A stretch of DNA of 64,000 nt from Calliphora vicina (taxonomy: Eukaryota > Arthropoda > Insecta > Diptera > Calliphoridae), in NCBI RefSeq assembly GCF_958450345.1, contig NC_088782.1:4473501-4537500 (forward strand), read 5' to 3'. Within the stretch, counting starts at the first letter, position 1; each line of letters starts with the position of its first letter. Below the pieces are notes generated by a model. That model was not told the DNA's origin. It did no database searches and saw only the letters and a program-made list of their open reading frames with translations. A program made the position numbers and the translations under genes. Shown one piece after another: positions 23,426 to 33,515 of the stretch.

Positions 23426-23458
23426 TAATAGGGTGCCCTAAAAAAAGATACTAAAATA

Positions 23459-25037
23459 CAGTACGAGACACAAATGTGTAAATAAATTTGGAAATATCTA
23501 TAATTTGAATTTTTATGCTCAACTTTTACCAATCTGACAATATTTTTTACACAATATGAAGATCATGATTAGTGAAGTATAGCAATACAAAAAATGAATG
23601 TGAAGTAATGGCATTTAAATACCAGAATATCAAAAAGATAAAAACTGAATTACACAATTTTGTCGCATTTTGTTTAAAGTTAAATAATCTTGTTATTATT
23701 ATTTAGAAAAAGAATAATTTTAATCAATTTCATTAATGACAGTTAGTTAAAACATGTTACTAGTTAGCAATTTATAATTCTTTAAGGAATATTGAATATG
23801 AAGAAGATTAGCACCGAAGATTCAAAGCAGCTGACAAATGGTCTCTCCTATCGAAAAATATCCACCAAATTCAATATTTCTTTAAATCTGTTGAGAACAT
23901 GGCGAATATATTTGGTTTAGCTTTTCCAGCACCAATTTGTGGACGGAATGTGGAATTCAATTCTATTGTTAAAAGATAGTCTCACTGTATAGCGTCTAGT
24001 TGCATCAGTAGAAGAAAAAAATCCCCGTGAGGTACAACCAAAACTATCTTCATGCTATTAAATTAAAATTTTAAAACGTACATCTCTTAGAGAAATCAAA
24101 AGATGTGTTTTTTATGCAATGAAGAGTGTTAAAAAACCTCGTTTAACTGAAAGACACAAGCCTCTTCGACTAACATTTGTAAATTTTTTTTTAAGAACTG
24201 GACCTTTGATGATTGGGAAAAAGTTATCTGGTCAGATGAATCGAAAATTAATCATTCTGGAACTGATGGACCAAAATATGACTACCAAAAACGAAATGCG
24301 CCATTAAAAGACCGTGATTTTATGATGACTATGAAATATGGTGGTGGAAAATTGCCATTTTGTGATTGTTTTTCAGCGGAAGGTGTAGGAAAACTTCATA
24401 AAATTGGTAGTAATATGAATGCTGAAATGTATATAGACATTATCAAGACTACAGATGTGGATAGCCTGAATGATTGGCGTGGACAAATTGAAAACACTGT
24501 GATACTACGAGATAACGACCCCAAACATAAGTCTAAAAAGACTCTTGATTTTTTAAAAACCGCCAAAATTATATTGCTAGATTGACTCCCACAATCTCAG
24601 AATTTAAATCCGATTAAGAATTTGGTGCGAATTCTAAAACGTCGCGTTTATAGTTATCAAAATGCATTTAGAAACACAACTCAGCTCTAGGAGCGCTCCC
24701 ATATCTAGGGATCTATAATGCAAGAAGAGTGTCGCAAACTGATGGAGAGTATGCCCTCCAGAATTCAGGCTGTCATTGACGCGAAAGGAAGTTATCCGAA
24801 GTACTAAAAAAGTTACTTTAGTAATCTGCGCCAAAAGTGTGTAAATGGGTTGCAGTTATTTTTTTTATATTACTGGAGTATAATGAAGGGAATATTTTAT
24901 TTATTTAGTCCTAAAATATCCTTAATAAATATTGTTTAAAAAAACACAAAACGTTTCTTTATAAACATTGCACTTTAAATATTGTATCACAAAGTGTAAA
25001 TATATGACCATCATTTACACATTTGTGTCTCACACTG
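23459..25037 (+). mobile_element. Complete Tc1-like transposon, inactive
   Basis: The 25-bp terminal inverted repeats start CAGTACGAGACACAAATG (left) and CAGTGTGAGACACAAATG (right, reverse complement), differing at two positions. The element is flanked by TA on both sides (23457-23458, 25038-25039), the Tc1/mariner hallmark. Its length of 1579 bp fits a full-length element with one transposase gene, which is decayed. Confidence 0.9.
23798..24807 (+). pseudogene. Tc1-family transposase, broken
   Basis: A Tc1 transposase cuts and pastes its own element using a paired helix-turn-helix domain and a DDE catalytic domain. The N-terminus from 23798 shows a helix-turn-helix (LTNGLSYRKISTKFNIS). A KPRLTERHKPLRL block follows near 24130, then the first catalytic Asp in VIWSDESK after a frameshift in a T-run, and CFSAEGVGKLHKI. 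The second Asp is in DNDPKH near 24520. The C-terminus reads LNPIKNLV, SRIQAVIDAKG and ends SYPKY. The total span of about 336 codons is the usual family length. Damage: stops after the helix-turn-helix, at least one frameshift near 24190, a stop where Trp is expected after ILLD (TGA at 24584-24586), and Lys instead of the third catalytic Glu in the NPIEN motif. It cannot be active. Confidence 0.88.
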
Positions 25038-25145
25038 TAAATGCTTAATGTTTGTTCTGACGTCAATATTTGTTGAGCTGGCTCAAATGATAAAGCGAAA
25101 ATGTTTTTTTTTTAAATTTTTGTCGCCTTTTTGATCTCTTGTTTA

Positions 25146-25290
25146 TCTATATATAAAAAATGAAATGATCCATGTATGTAATGGCATAACGTGAGAACGG
25201 CTGGAGCGATTTGGCTGATTTTTTTTTTATTCGGTTCGAAATTTTCAAGAGATTCAAAAATTCTGGGTAAAACTCGGACATTTTTTTTGT
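25146..25290 (+). mobile_element. Helitron 5' end
   Basis: The sequence A|TCTATATATAAAAAATG followed by GAGAACGGCTGGAGCGATTT matches the 5' region of insect Helitrons and resembles the 5' parts of the Helitrons at 9.7-13.8 kb. No CTAG|T terminus was found downstream before F1d, so the element is truncated or its 3' end lies beyond the F1 insertion. Confidence 0.5.
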
Positions 25291-25577
25291 CAGTCCAGTC
25301 AACTGTAATAGAAATGCTCCCTAAGGTATGCAGTACAAATTTAGATATTTTATTTGCAAATAAAGAAGAACAGGCAGGTGTATGTGGGTTTGAGAATCTT
25401 GAAGAACTAACATTAACATTAAATACTTCGCCCGGTAGTCAACTAGTTGTCAATATATTGGAAGCAATATATGGATTATACCTACCTTTTGCATTAAACA
25501 CAGTTTTAGTAAGCTCTAACGAAAAAAGGGGCAAACAAATTTGTTTAAGTTTTCTTGCTTTTTATACTCTTTTATAA
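25290..25577 (+). pseudogene. Unrecognised coding-like stretch downstream of a Helitron end
   Basis: I do not recognise this protein. An open frame of about 95 codons follows a pyrimidine-rich run ending GTCAGTCCAG, which looks like a splice acceptor. Its amino-acid composition is balanced, unlike the Phe/Ile/Lys/Asn-rich frames elsewhere. It includes MLPKVCSTNLDILF, ANKEEQAGVCGFENL, EELTLTLNTSPGSQL and VVNILEAIYGLYLPFAL. The frame runs into F1d at about 25564 and has no natural end. It could be a host exon fragment captured by the Helitron, a host exon later hit by F1, or transposon coding sequence of an unknown family. Confidence 0.35.
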
Positions 25578-26352
25578 TTTTATAATTTCTACATTTTTCA
25601 TTTGCGACCCCATATATTCTGGATATTTATAGATAGCCGTCTGTCCGTCTGTAAGTTGAAACCAATTTTCCGTAGCCCTCAAAAAACTTACAAACATGAT
25701 TGATACATCAATATATCGGGAAATCTCTCTGATTGGCTTGGCTGATATTTAAAATCGAGAAAATCATTCCACAAATGGCTGATATATAAGAAAAAACAGG
25801 GACATCCTCAATTTTTAGCCTATTTTTGATCTATATCTGGATTACTAAATCATTAATATAGACAATATATCTAATGATAGATATTTCAAAGTCCATTGCA
25901 ACGATATATATAAGGACCTACAATGGGTCAAAATCGGGAAAAATATTTTTTAACCCGAATTTTTTTTTTCACCAAAAAATATTTTTTCGCTAATAAATTT
26001 AAAAAAAAATTAAAAAACAATTTCGAAAAAAAAATTTTTTTGTTTAATAAATTTTGAAAAAAAAAAAAATTTATTTACCTAAAAATATTTAAAATTTGTA
26101 TTTTAAAGTACAATTTTGTGAAATTCGGGAAAAATATTTTTTAACTCCAATTTTTTTTTCACCAAAAAATATTTTTTTCTCTAATAGATTTAAAAACAAT
26201 TTCGAAAAAAAAATTTTTTTGTTTATTAAATTTTGAAAAAAAAAATATTAAATTTTATTTACCTAAAAATATTTAAAATTTGTATTTTAAAGTACAATTT
26301 TGTGAAGGGTATAAGATTCGGCACAGCCGAATATAGCTCTCTTACTTGTTTT
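25564..26352 (+). mobile_element. F1d: DINE-like element with internal duplication
   Basis: The start is degenerate (TTTATACTCTTTTATAATT). It has a short GTCYGTCYGTCTG tract near 25633-25652 and the ACAATGGGTCAAAATCGGG block. The segment from TCGGGAAAAATATTTTTTAA to the TTTGTATTTTAAAGTACAAT block is then tandemly duplicated (about 25934-26110 and 26117-26305). The end is complete: GTGAAGGGTATAAG, TTCGGCACAGCCGAA and CTCTTACTTGTTTT. Confidence 0.8.
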
Positions 26353-26789
26353 ATTTTTTTTACACCAAAGGTAGACCTATGTCACGTTCTTGACCGTGGA
26401 AATGTTCATATATTGTTTGAAAGTCTAGTATGTATCAATGTTGTGTAAGTTGTGGCAATATATTGTAATAAATATGAAGTAGAAATTGAGAAAATCCTAA
26501 TTTATATTGTTTAAAAACAAATTTGAAATGTACTAGGAGAAATTTAATTTTTAGAAAATTCTAATTGTAATTCTGAAGTGGGTTAATGTTGAGAACATCC
26601 AAAGTAATATTGAGAAAATACAAATTGAAATTGAAAATAGCAAATTAATATTGGAAAACAACAAATTGAAAATGAATTCAAATTAAGAAATATATTTTTC
26701 AGTGCGAAAAAACCAGTTCAAGTTGATGGAATTAATATTCAATTGGGAAAAAAACTAAATTGATATTGAGAAATAATAAATTTTTGTTA
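26353..26789. other. Non-coding stretch
   Basis: AAATTGA and ATTGAGAAA motifs recur between 26480 and 26780 in the same direction, a loose low-complexity pattern. No gene is seen. Confidence 0.45.
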
Positions 26790-27060
26790 TTAGGTGTATG
26801 ACTTTTTTCAAAATATTAGCTTTTATTTTGAAACATAAATTTATTCAAAGTATTGGCCATTGTTAGCTATGACCTTTTCCCATCTTTCTGGCGATGTATG
26901 GATTCTGCGCCAAAAGAACTGCTCATCTTTTGAGGCCAACAACGAATCAAGCTAATTTCGGATACTCTGTTCCAAGGTAAAGCGTATCCCAGAGAGAGCG
27001 TTCTATATCGATCGAAACAAATAGTATTGGGGCGGGGCAAGGTCTGTGCATGCGGGTGCA
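26790..27060 (-). pseudogene. M1: mariner (mauritiana type) C-terminal remnant
   Basis: The minus strand carries the last 73 or so codons of a mariner transposase in one frame: TDLAPPQYYLFRSI, then NALSGIRFTLEQSIRN, LDSLLASKDEQFFW, and SPERWEKVIANNGQYFE before the stop at 26841-26843. Mariner transposases use a D,D34D triad whose last Asp lies in the family motif DLAPSDYHLF. Here that Asp is Gln (PPQYY). Two premature TAG codons interrupt the frame. The inverted-repeat end TTAGGTGTATGAC with TA (26788-26789) marks the true 3' end; the 5' part is deleted. Confidence 0.85.
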
Positions 27061-28835
27061 AAAATCATAAATGATGACTTAAACAAATATAATTGTTTAG
27101 CAAAATGCCAATAGATGCCAATAAAATAAGTTTTAAAGACTATAGTAAAGGTGGTTAGTAAAGTGACCACTAAACCGCAAAGAGTTAACTCAGATAAGTA
27201 GTTAAATGCTTATGTAAAATGTAAAATGATGTGCAAAAGCTATATTTCAATGGATTTTTTTCAGCAATCAAGTTTTTATATATTTTGACTCGAAACTTCA
27301 ACTATGTGCAACCTTAAAACATAATTCAATTTTAGATCTTGGGAGCATTGAAAATCGAAAAAGTTGAAAATAAAGGCCTCCTTAATATACATGGACTCGT
27401 ATGTATGCAAGTATTGTATCCAGATTGAGTATATGTAAAATACAATAAAACGAAAAATATAAATAAGCATTAACACTCCTTTGAACACTCACACTTACTT
27501 CACTGATAAAAGCTTAACAACACCATCAACAGTAACATCTTTACCACAATCAAATAGCAACTACTTGTGCATCCATACAACGATAACCGCTACTGCCACT
27601 ACATCTACTCCAGCTACTGTCACTGCTACCAATAAAACCAAATAACAACACGGCAACACCATTATCAGCAACCACAAAACTAGAGATTTGTAAAGATCTG
27701 TTCTTATGCTTATTTATAGTTTTTTTCTTTCCCTTCTCACCACTGTTATTTACCAATACACCGACACACAAACACTTTTATGTATGCATTAAGTTCTAAT
27801 ACCTACATGCTGTTTGCTGTATGTATGTAAAAGTTGAAAGTTTTGTATTTGTATTGAGCAGGATTTAAGTTCAAGAAGAAAATAAGAATATAAAGAAAGG
27901 AATGAAAATAAGAAGAAAAAAACGTTTCGTATCTTTGATTTCCGGTGATTTTTGTTATGTCTATTTAATGGCTTTTCTTGTTGTTTAACACTAATGCACA
28001 TAATCAAAGAAATATCACACAAACACACACATACAATTGTCTTGTATGTATTGTATTTATGTATTTACGAGTATGGTTATGATATGATGATTTCTCAATA
28101 GTCTTGATTGCTTGTGAGTATTAATGTTGACGATGTCACGTCGTCTTTAAGATTTGTTCTTTGTTTTTCTCACTAACCCCTGTCTCTCTCTCTCTCTCTA
28201 TCATTCGTTCGTTTAGTTTGTATTGTTCTTTTTGACTCTTTGAAGAAATAAAAATATAAAAGAAATCAGTGAAGAAAAAAAGTCTCTGCATGATATTTAT
28301 GAATGTTGAGATTGTGTTTAAGTATTGGCAGGCTCATAAAAGAAGTAAAGCATACAGCTGAACTGAAAGCAGAAAAATTTCTATAAAAAGGCGTTAAATG
28401 GCATTTGCTTTTTTATATCGCTACGTGCAGAGATTGAACAAAAAGGATTAACTGGAACAACATCAATACGTATGTATGTAGCGGCTGCAGTAACAACAAA
28501 GATAAAAATGTCCTTTTGATAATACCAGCAGCGGTAGCAAAGTTTAAAGGATTTCTAGTTATTCATAGATTCAGGGATTTTGAGTTTCATTTACGGTTGT
28601 ATATCTTATAGATGAACTTGCTTAGAATTTAGCAAATATATTAAATGAGTTACTTGCGAACTTGTGATTATTTATTATGCAGATTTTTCTTTTCAAATAT
28701 TATTATGCAATTTGACAAAAGATTTTATATAGCTTAATAATAGGATGTGCACTAAATATAAATCGGATTTTAAAATTTTATTATTGGCTGTATGCCAAGA
28801 AAATGAGGGATTTTTTAAAATTTTTAGATTTTATT
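27061..28835. other. Non-coding stretch; right end of a CATTAGG-type element near 27387
   Basis: The block at 27288-27387 (GACTCGAAACTTCAACTATG, then GATCTTGGGAGCATTGAAAA, ending GGCCTCCTTAATA|TA) matches the inner and terminal right part of CATTAGG-family elements. A possible partner left end is ATAGGGTGCCC at 23428, which would make a 4-kb nested element; this is weak. A TC run lies at 28181-28200. No gene is supported. Confidence 0.45.
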
Positions 28836-29563
28836 TTAAAAATTTGTACATTCATGGTTAGCTACGACCTTTCTGGTAACGCATGGATTCCAATAGACCT
28901 GATGATCTTTTGAGATGAACGATTCAAGCCAATTTCGAATTCTCTGTTCCAAAGTGATGCGCATCCCAAATCAAATATAAGTGTAATGGGGCAAGGTATA
29001 GACAGGTAAAGCCGGGTGAGGCAAAACTTCTCAACCACTTCATTATAAATAGCTTTTAACATGTATTGCAACATGCCGCCGAGCGTTATCATTCTTGGCG
29101 TTTTTCGGGCAAATCCTCACTTCAAACGAATCTGTTGCATTTGGTACAGGTTCCATGTGATGATCTTGTCAGATTTGAGCAGCGCCATGGATATTTGACT
29201 TTGGTGTCGATTCGGCTAGTTGGCCGGGCATCACATTCGATCTCTTACGCTTCGGCCTATTGTAATGGATTCATTTTGGACATGCAGAATCGTTATTCAA
29301 TGTCTCTCGGCTTCAATTGCTGCTTGTGTAGCTTCCAATCTTCAATTCTTGGTCTTCAAACTTTTTTGGGTGGGGTTTGTATTTCGTGTCAAAATCATCT
29401 CTTCTGAACCGCACAAACCAACTCTCGTACGTTGAAACCGATGGAACACATTCACCATAAGCTTTGGTGAGCAATCGGTGTGATTAAACGGCACTTTTTA
29501 CAAATTAAAGGAGTGCAGCAAAACTTCCCGCATATGACGCTTTGTTGGTACAAAATTCGACAT
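28836..29563 (-). pseudogene. M2: mariner (mauritiana type) transposase, decayed
   Basis: The minus strand begins at an ATG (29561-29563) with MSNFVPTKRHMREVLLHSF, like the FVPN start of mauritiana-type mariners. WFVRFRRDDFDTKYK and KKFEDQEL follow, then after a deletion PAN/SQIS-type fragments of the catalytic region. DNARRHVAIHVKSYL holds the second catalytic Asp in another frame. The tail reads ITLEQRIRNWLESFIS and ends VANHECTNF before the stop at 28836-28838. Family members are about 345 codons, so roughly 300 bp are missing. Several frameshifts and stops occur. The 5' non-coding part (to about 29631) is interrupted by solo LTR L1b. Confidence 0.85.
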
Positions 29564-29631
29564 TTTCAAGCAACAAAAACTTTGTTGTACCCTTCATAAT
29601 GACATAAAGACAATAACCGCGATCAAAATAT

Positions 29632-30223
29632 TGTTACGAAATTGTACTTGAATTCAAATATAACGATTTTAACGGCTGATTTAAAAGTAGCATAATGTTT
29701 TCAAATAACAGTGCTGTAAAACTGTAACATATCTGTGGGCATTATTAAATAAAAGCTTTCAGTTGATTTGATCGTAAGTTGGCAACGCTGTATTCGATTT
29801 CGAATATTCAGTTAAAGAACATTGTAGAGAGTACACCACAGATGGCGTATGTATTAGAAACTTCTAGACAGTTAAAGAGCTTTCTAGATGGTAATGCAGT
29901 GTTATAAATAGTAGCAGAGGTTGCAGTCGTTAGTGAGTTTATCAGAGACGCTGTTTGAATAAACATCAACTGAGTGCCTTAAAGTGTGTTGTGTTTTTCA
30001 AGTAAATTCGTGTACATTATAAATTGTGTCTGGATTTCTGAGAATTTATAAACGTATATAAAAAACATTGAGTGGCTATTTAATTCTGTGGTTGTTGTAC
30101 ATTTTGAATAAATAAAGAGGTGTTACAATTTTTAAACTACTAAACGGCTTTTATTTGCAATCAAAAGTATCCAGTTTATTTAAAGGAAATAAACCAGCGT
30201 TTTGAAAAGGTTAAAACGTAACA
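29632..30223 (+). mobile_element. L1b: solo LTR inserted in mariner M2
   Basis: Same LTR as L1a: start TGTTACGAAATTG, end AAAACGTAACA, and ATAT on both sides (29628-29631, 30224-30227). It is 592 bp because of a segment near 29825-29880 (CACAGATGGCGTATGTATTA) that L1a lacks. A TATA-like box GTTATAAATAGTAGCAG lies near 29901. It lies immediately beyond the mariner 5' flank CCGCGATCAAAATAT, so the LTR came after the mariner. Confidence 0.82.
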
Positions 30224-30464
30224 ATATATTGTAAGTCCCGCATTTTTAAGTCTGTAAATGAAATTATTCGCTTTGGTAAAATTTTTTGATATTAGATGAA
30301 GGAGAACAATTTTTGACTTTGAAAGAACCAAAAATAGAAAAATTTCAAACTGCCGCAGCCATAACTGTGCGATATACAAATTAGAACATTGTTGCGTTTT
30401 AAAAACTGTAGTTTACTTCCTTTAGATAAACAGTATTCTTTTAATTGAAAACCTTTTTAACAAT
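30224..30464. other. Non-coding remnant of CATTAGG-type element
   Basis: The block ATTAGATGAAGGAGAACAAT near 30291-30312 matches the inner right part of CATTAGG-family element A (near 16576). A possible left end, ATAGGATGTGCAC, lies at 28741. This suggests M2 and L1b sit inside another copy of that family whose right end is eroded. Confidence 0.35.
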
Positions 30465-31740
30465 AAAACAAGTAAGAAAGTATGGTCGGTCAATACCCTA
30501 CACTAAGTAAATGAGCAAAATCATTTTTCTTTTAAAATTTCAAAAATTTATTTCCGTGAATGATTTTCGGAAGAGTGCATTATGTGGGAGCTATGACTAA
30601 TTATGGACCGATCGCCATGACAGTAGGTCACTTTATTTATGTCTATATGAAAGTTAGTCGTGTTGAATTTTATGTGTATACCAACATTTTTAAGAGATTT
30701 TTGCTCGTTAAAGTTATTTTCGGAAGAGGGCCTTATATGGGAGCTACGACTAATTATGGACCGATCATCATAAAATTTGGTCGTGTTATTTATGTCCACA
30801 TTAAAGTTATTTCTGTTGAATTTTATATGCATACCTACATTTTTAAGAGATTTATGCTCGTTTATAAGATTTTCGAAAGCGGGCCTTATATGGGAGCTAT
30901 GACTAATTATGGACCGATCATCATACAATTTGGTGACATGATTCTCGTACATATAAAAGTTATTCGGAGTGAAATTTGTGTAGATACCTATATGAATTAA
31001 ACATTTATCACGAATAAAGTCAAATTTCGGAAGGACATTTCTGTGGGGCTAGGTGAAATAATGAACTGATTTCAATAGGCTTCGTCCTTAGGCCGAACTA
31101 ATTGCACGTACCAAATTTTATCGGAATATCTTCAAAACTGCGAAGTGTACTTTGCGACTCAGAAAGTGATTCTAAGTCGATCGGCATACTTTAGGTTGGG
31201 TTTTAGACTAAGGCGCAATTTACATTAAGACTTTTCAGACATCTGTTTTTTCGAATTCCCTTTTTTCGAATTCCCAAAATATGTTTGTCTTGTTTTTGAT
31301 ATTTAATAGTTGGTTCTCTTTAGTTGTTTATTCGTAATATTTTTTTAAAACGAAAATATCTTATTTGATTGTGGAAAATAAATTGGACAATTAAATTGTT
31401 TTTAAAAGTAAATTCAAAATTTGTGATGAAATAATTGAAGAAATGTTTGATTTAATTCCTCTTTTAATATAAATGATGTTTTCACTTCAACAAACGAAAA
31501 ATTATAAAACATAATAAGAAGAATACGAATGAGTGTAAAGAGGAATGTCAAAAAGAAACATGAAAAACCGAAATCATGTTTGTTTTCTTACCCCACCAAT
31601 CATCGACAAACCTGAAAACAGACGTCTGGGCAAACATGAAAAAAAATCATCGTGTAAATTGCGTGTAATATTTTTTGGCATTACAAACATCTGCACAAAC
31701 GCATAATACCCACCACACTATGGTGATGTAGGATATAAAA
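30465..31740 (-). mobile_element. F2c: DINE-like element with three tandem units, carrying a MITE
   Basis: In minus orientation. The 3' end (AAAACAAGTAAGAAAGTATGG, hairpin GGTCGGTC shortened) is at 30465. Three tandem units of 153 bp follow, marked by GGACCGATC near 30606, 30759 and 30912. The 5' hairpin GGGTATTATGCG/ATACCC counterpart, CACACTATGGTGATGTAGG, is at the right end. The GTCY tract is deleted. A 454-bp Harbinger-type MITE is inserted at 31212. The unit length is a multiple of three, so open frames of 134 and 146 codons exist on both strands; they are not genes. Confidence 0.82.
31212..31665. mobile_element. PIF/Harbinger-type MITE inside F2c
   Basis: The ends are GGCGCAATTTACATTAAGAC and, reverse-complemented, CACGCAATTTACACGATGAT, with an inner CAGACATCTG/CAGACGTCTG match. 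TAA flanks both sides (31209-31211, 31666-31668), the 3-bp TWA duplication of PIF/Harbinger elements. Removing the element and one TAA restores TAGACTAATATTTTTTGGC, which matches other F2 copies (for example near 35646), so the boundaries are well supported. It is non-coding. Confidence 0.78.
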
Positions 31741-31749
31741 AGTCACATT

Positions 31750-32085
31750 CTTTTTATACACAATGGTAATACAGTTGATGTTAACTATAACAGAGCCTAC
31801 GATACACTGACTCACTCACAACTCGCTGTTACTATTTATATACACAGCACCATCTTCTAGATGTCTCACGAATAATCGAGCGACAAAAACTAGAATATTA
31901 TATTTCCATAATGATAATGAGCTTTTCAAGCTACTTCACAGTAAATACTGTCATACTTACAATCAACAATGTTTCTAAGTGGAAATTTCTACTGATGGAA
32001 ATGTTTATAAACATGATTAATGTTGGAAGCAGTCGTTACAAACCCTTAGATTCAAATCGATATTGCTATTTCGTTACTATACGTT
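31750..32085 (-). mobile_element. L2a: LTR fragment of a second LTR type
   Basis: It matches L2b and L2c in minus orientation: AACATGATTAATGTTGGAAGC, CTAGAATATTATATTTCC, GAGTGAGTCAGTG and TAACATCAACTG in their order. A TATA-like TATATAAATAGTAACAGCG is present on the minus strand. Both ends are eroded. The core from the TATA box to ACATCAACTG resembles L1, so L1 and L2 are related LTR families. Confidence 0.65.
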
Positions 32086-32096
32086 TGTGTATTTAT

Positions 32097-33507
32097 TAGG
32101 GCATTCATTCGACTAATGATCGTTCGATTAATCGAATAATTTCTTACGAATAATTATTCGAACAATTTAAAAATGGCCATTTTCGAATAACGAATAATTC
32201 GAACAATTTTATGTAGAATATCGAATAAAACGAATAAATGCTCATATACATTTAAATTTATTAAATTGCTTAAAATTTTTCATAATTTCAAATTAAAATA
32301 AGTAATAATGACTCACAAAAATTGTATTGTTTCTGAAATTCAACAAATAACTAAAGACAAAGGGACTTTCGATCACTGTAGATGAGTGTTCCGATAGCTC
32401 CTTCTATAAATATATAAATATTACTGCAAGAAGTTACAATTCTAGAAACAAATCTTTCAAAATGTTTAACTTAGGACTTGAACCAATGAAAATAAAGGTA
32501 CGGAATAAAATATTTGTTATTCAGCTGGCGAAATATTACAAGAATCACAACTAATAATAAAAATTTTAACTTAGATTATGTGATGGAGAATGTGATTTTG
32601 AAACGGCCGTCGAAAGTGATATTGAGGATGATATTTATAATGATTACATTGAAATACATGAAGGCCATGATCTTAAAATATATGTATATACATAAGTGAT
32701 GTTATTAACCGCGTACGTAAGTGTTGCAAAATATTTAATAAATCGAATGATAAACACAAATATTGCAAACTAATGTTTTGTTGCAAGAAAAGCATGGAGT
32801 TCGTCTTTTACATGATTTTGAACATCTTTGTCTAACATGATAATAAACTTTTTGCGTATTTGTAAATGCGTTAATCATGCACTGCCTGACTTCAAATTAG
32901 CCACGTTCACTGACAATGATATCAAACTTTGGACAGATTCCCTTTATTGTGTAATTCCCCAAGACCACTTTATTAAGTAAAGATTCTGCAACGTTGATAG
33001 AGCTTGATGTATAATACAATTTGTTATAAATAATTTAGAAATAGTAAATAATTAAATTACTAAAGAATTAGTTACTCAATTTAAAATCCGAATTAATGAA
33101 CGACATAAAAAAGTTCTTAATACGTTTATATTGTATTTGAATTCAGGATCATGTCCAACTAGCTCAAATTTTTTAAAGCATAGCTCCAAAACGGAAACTA
33201 AAGGGTTTGCTAGTCAATTGTTTTGTAGATTGTTCGGGAGTTAATCTGATCAGAATATTTCTGTTGAAATTTTTATGATGGACTTTGTCTTCGAATGTTT
33301 TTTAACATTATCAATACTTGAATTGTTAACTTTAACGTTATTTTTTGTTTTTCTTTAACAATAAAATTTTAAAAACCGACATCAAAACTTCGAATAATTC
33401 GATTAATTTTTAACGTGTGATCGAATTATTCGAACAAGTTAATATCTCTTATTCGAATTATTCGTTTTATTCGAACAAGAGAAAAATCGAATAATTCGAA
33501 TACCCTA
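32097..33507 (+). mobile_element. hAT transposon with 8-bp target duplication
   Basis: The ends are TAGGGCATTCATTCGA and, reverse-complemented, TAGGGTATTCGAATTATTCG. A perfect 8-bp direct repeat GTATTTAT flanks the element (32089-32096, 33508-33515), the hAT hallmark. Both subterminal regions are filled with CGAATAATTCGAA-type motifs in both orientations. It is 1411 bp long, shorter than an intact hAT, with transposase remnants inside. Confidence 0.87.
32335..33250 (+). pseudogene. hAT transposase remnants
   Basis: Fragments of a hAT transposase appear in several frames. Near 32365 FSITVDECSDSSFYKYINI corresponds to the family motif around the first catalytic Asp (TxDxWT type, here with DECS). 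FNLGLEP follows. Near 32870 the frame reads FTDNDIKLWTDSLYCVIPQ, and near 33010-33190 INNLEI, LVTQFKIRINERHKKV and LNSGSCPTSSNF precede what would be the C-terminal dimerisation region. Many stops, frameshifts and gaps make it non-functional. The family call rests on these motifs plus the 8-bp duplication. Confidence 0.7.
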
Positions 33508-33515
33508 GTATTTAT

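Noticed and set aside
24119..24585. Two separate short genes in the Tc1 element
   Set aside because: They are pieces of one transposase split by a frameshift and stops, partly read in the wrong frame.
29066..29435. Plus-strand open frames of 113 and 71 codons
   Set aside because: They lie antisense to the decayed mariner transposase M2 and have no family likeness of their own.
30548..31000. Open frames of 134 and 146 codons on opposite strands with repeated motifs (TNYGPI; DDRSIISHSSHI)
   Set aside because: They are translations of the 153-bp tandem unit of F2c. The unit is a multiple of three and stop-poor on both strands, and the same frames appear as fragments in every other F2 copy.
32097..33507. 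Repeated CGAATAATTCG motifs as a CRISPR-like or satellite array
   Set aside because: Spacing is irregular, orientation is mixed, and the motifs sit only in the subterminal regions of a hAT element.
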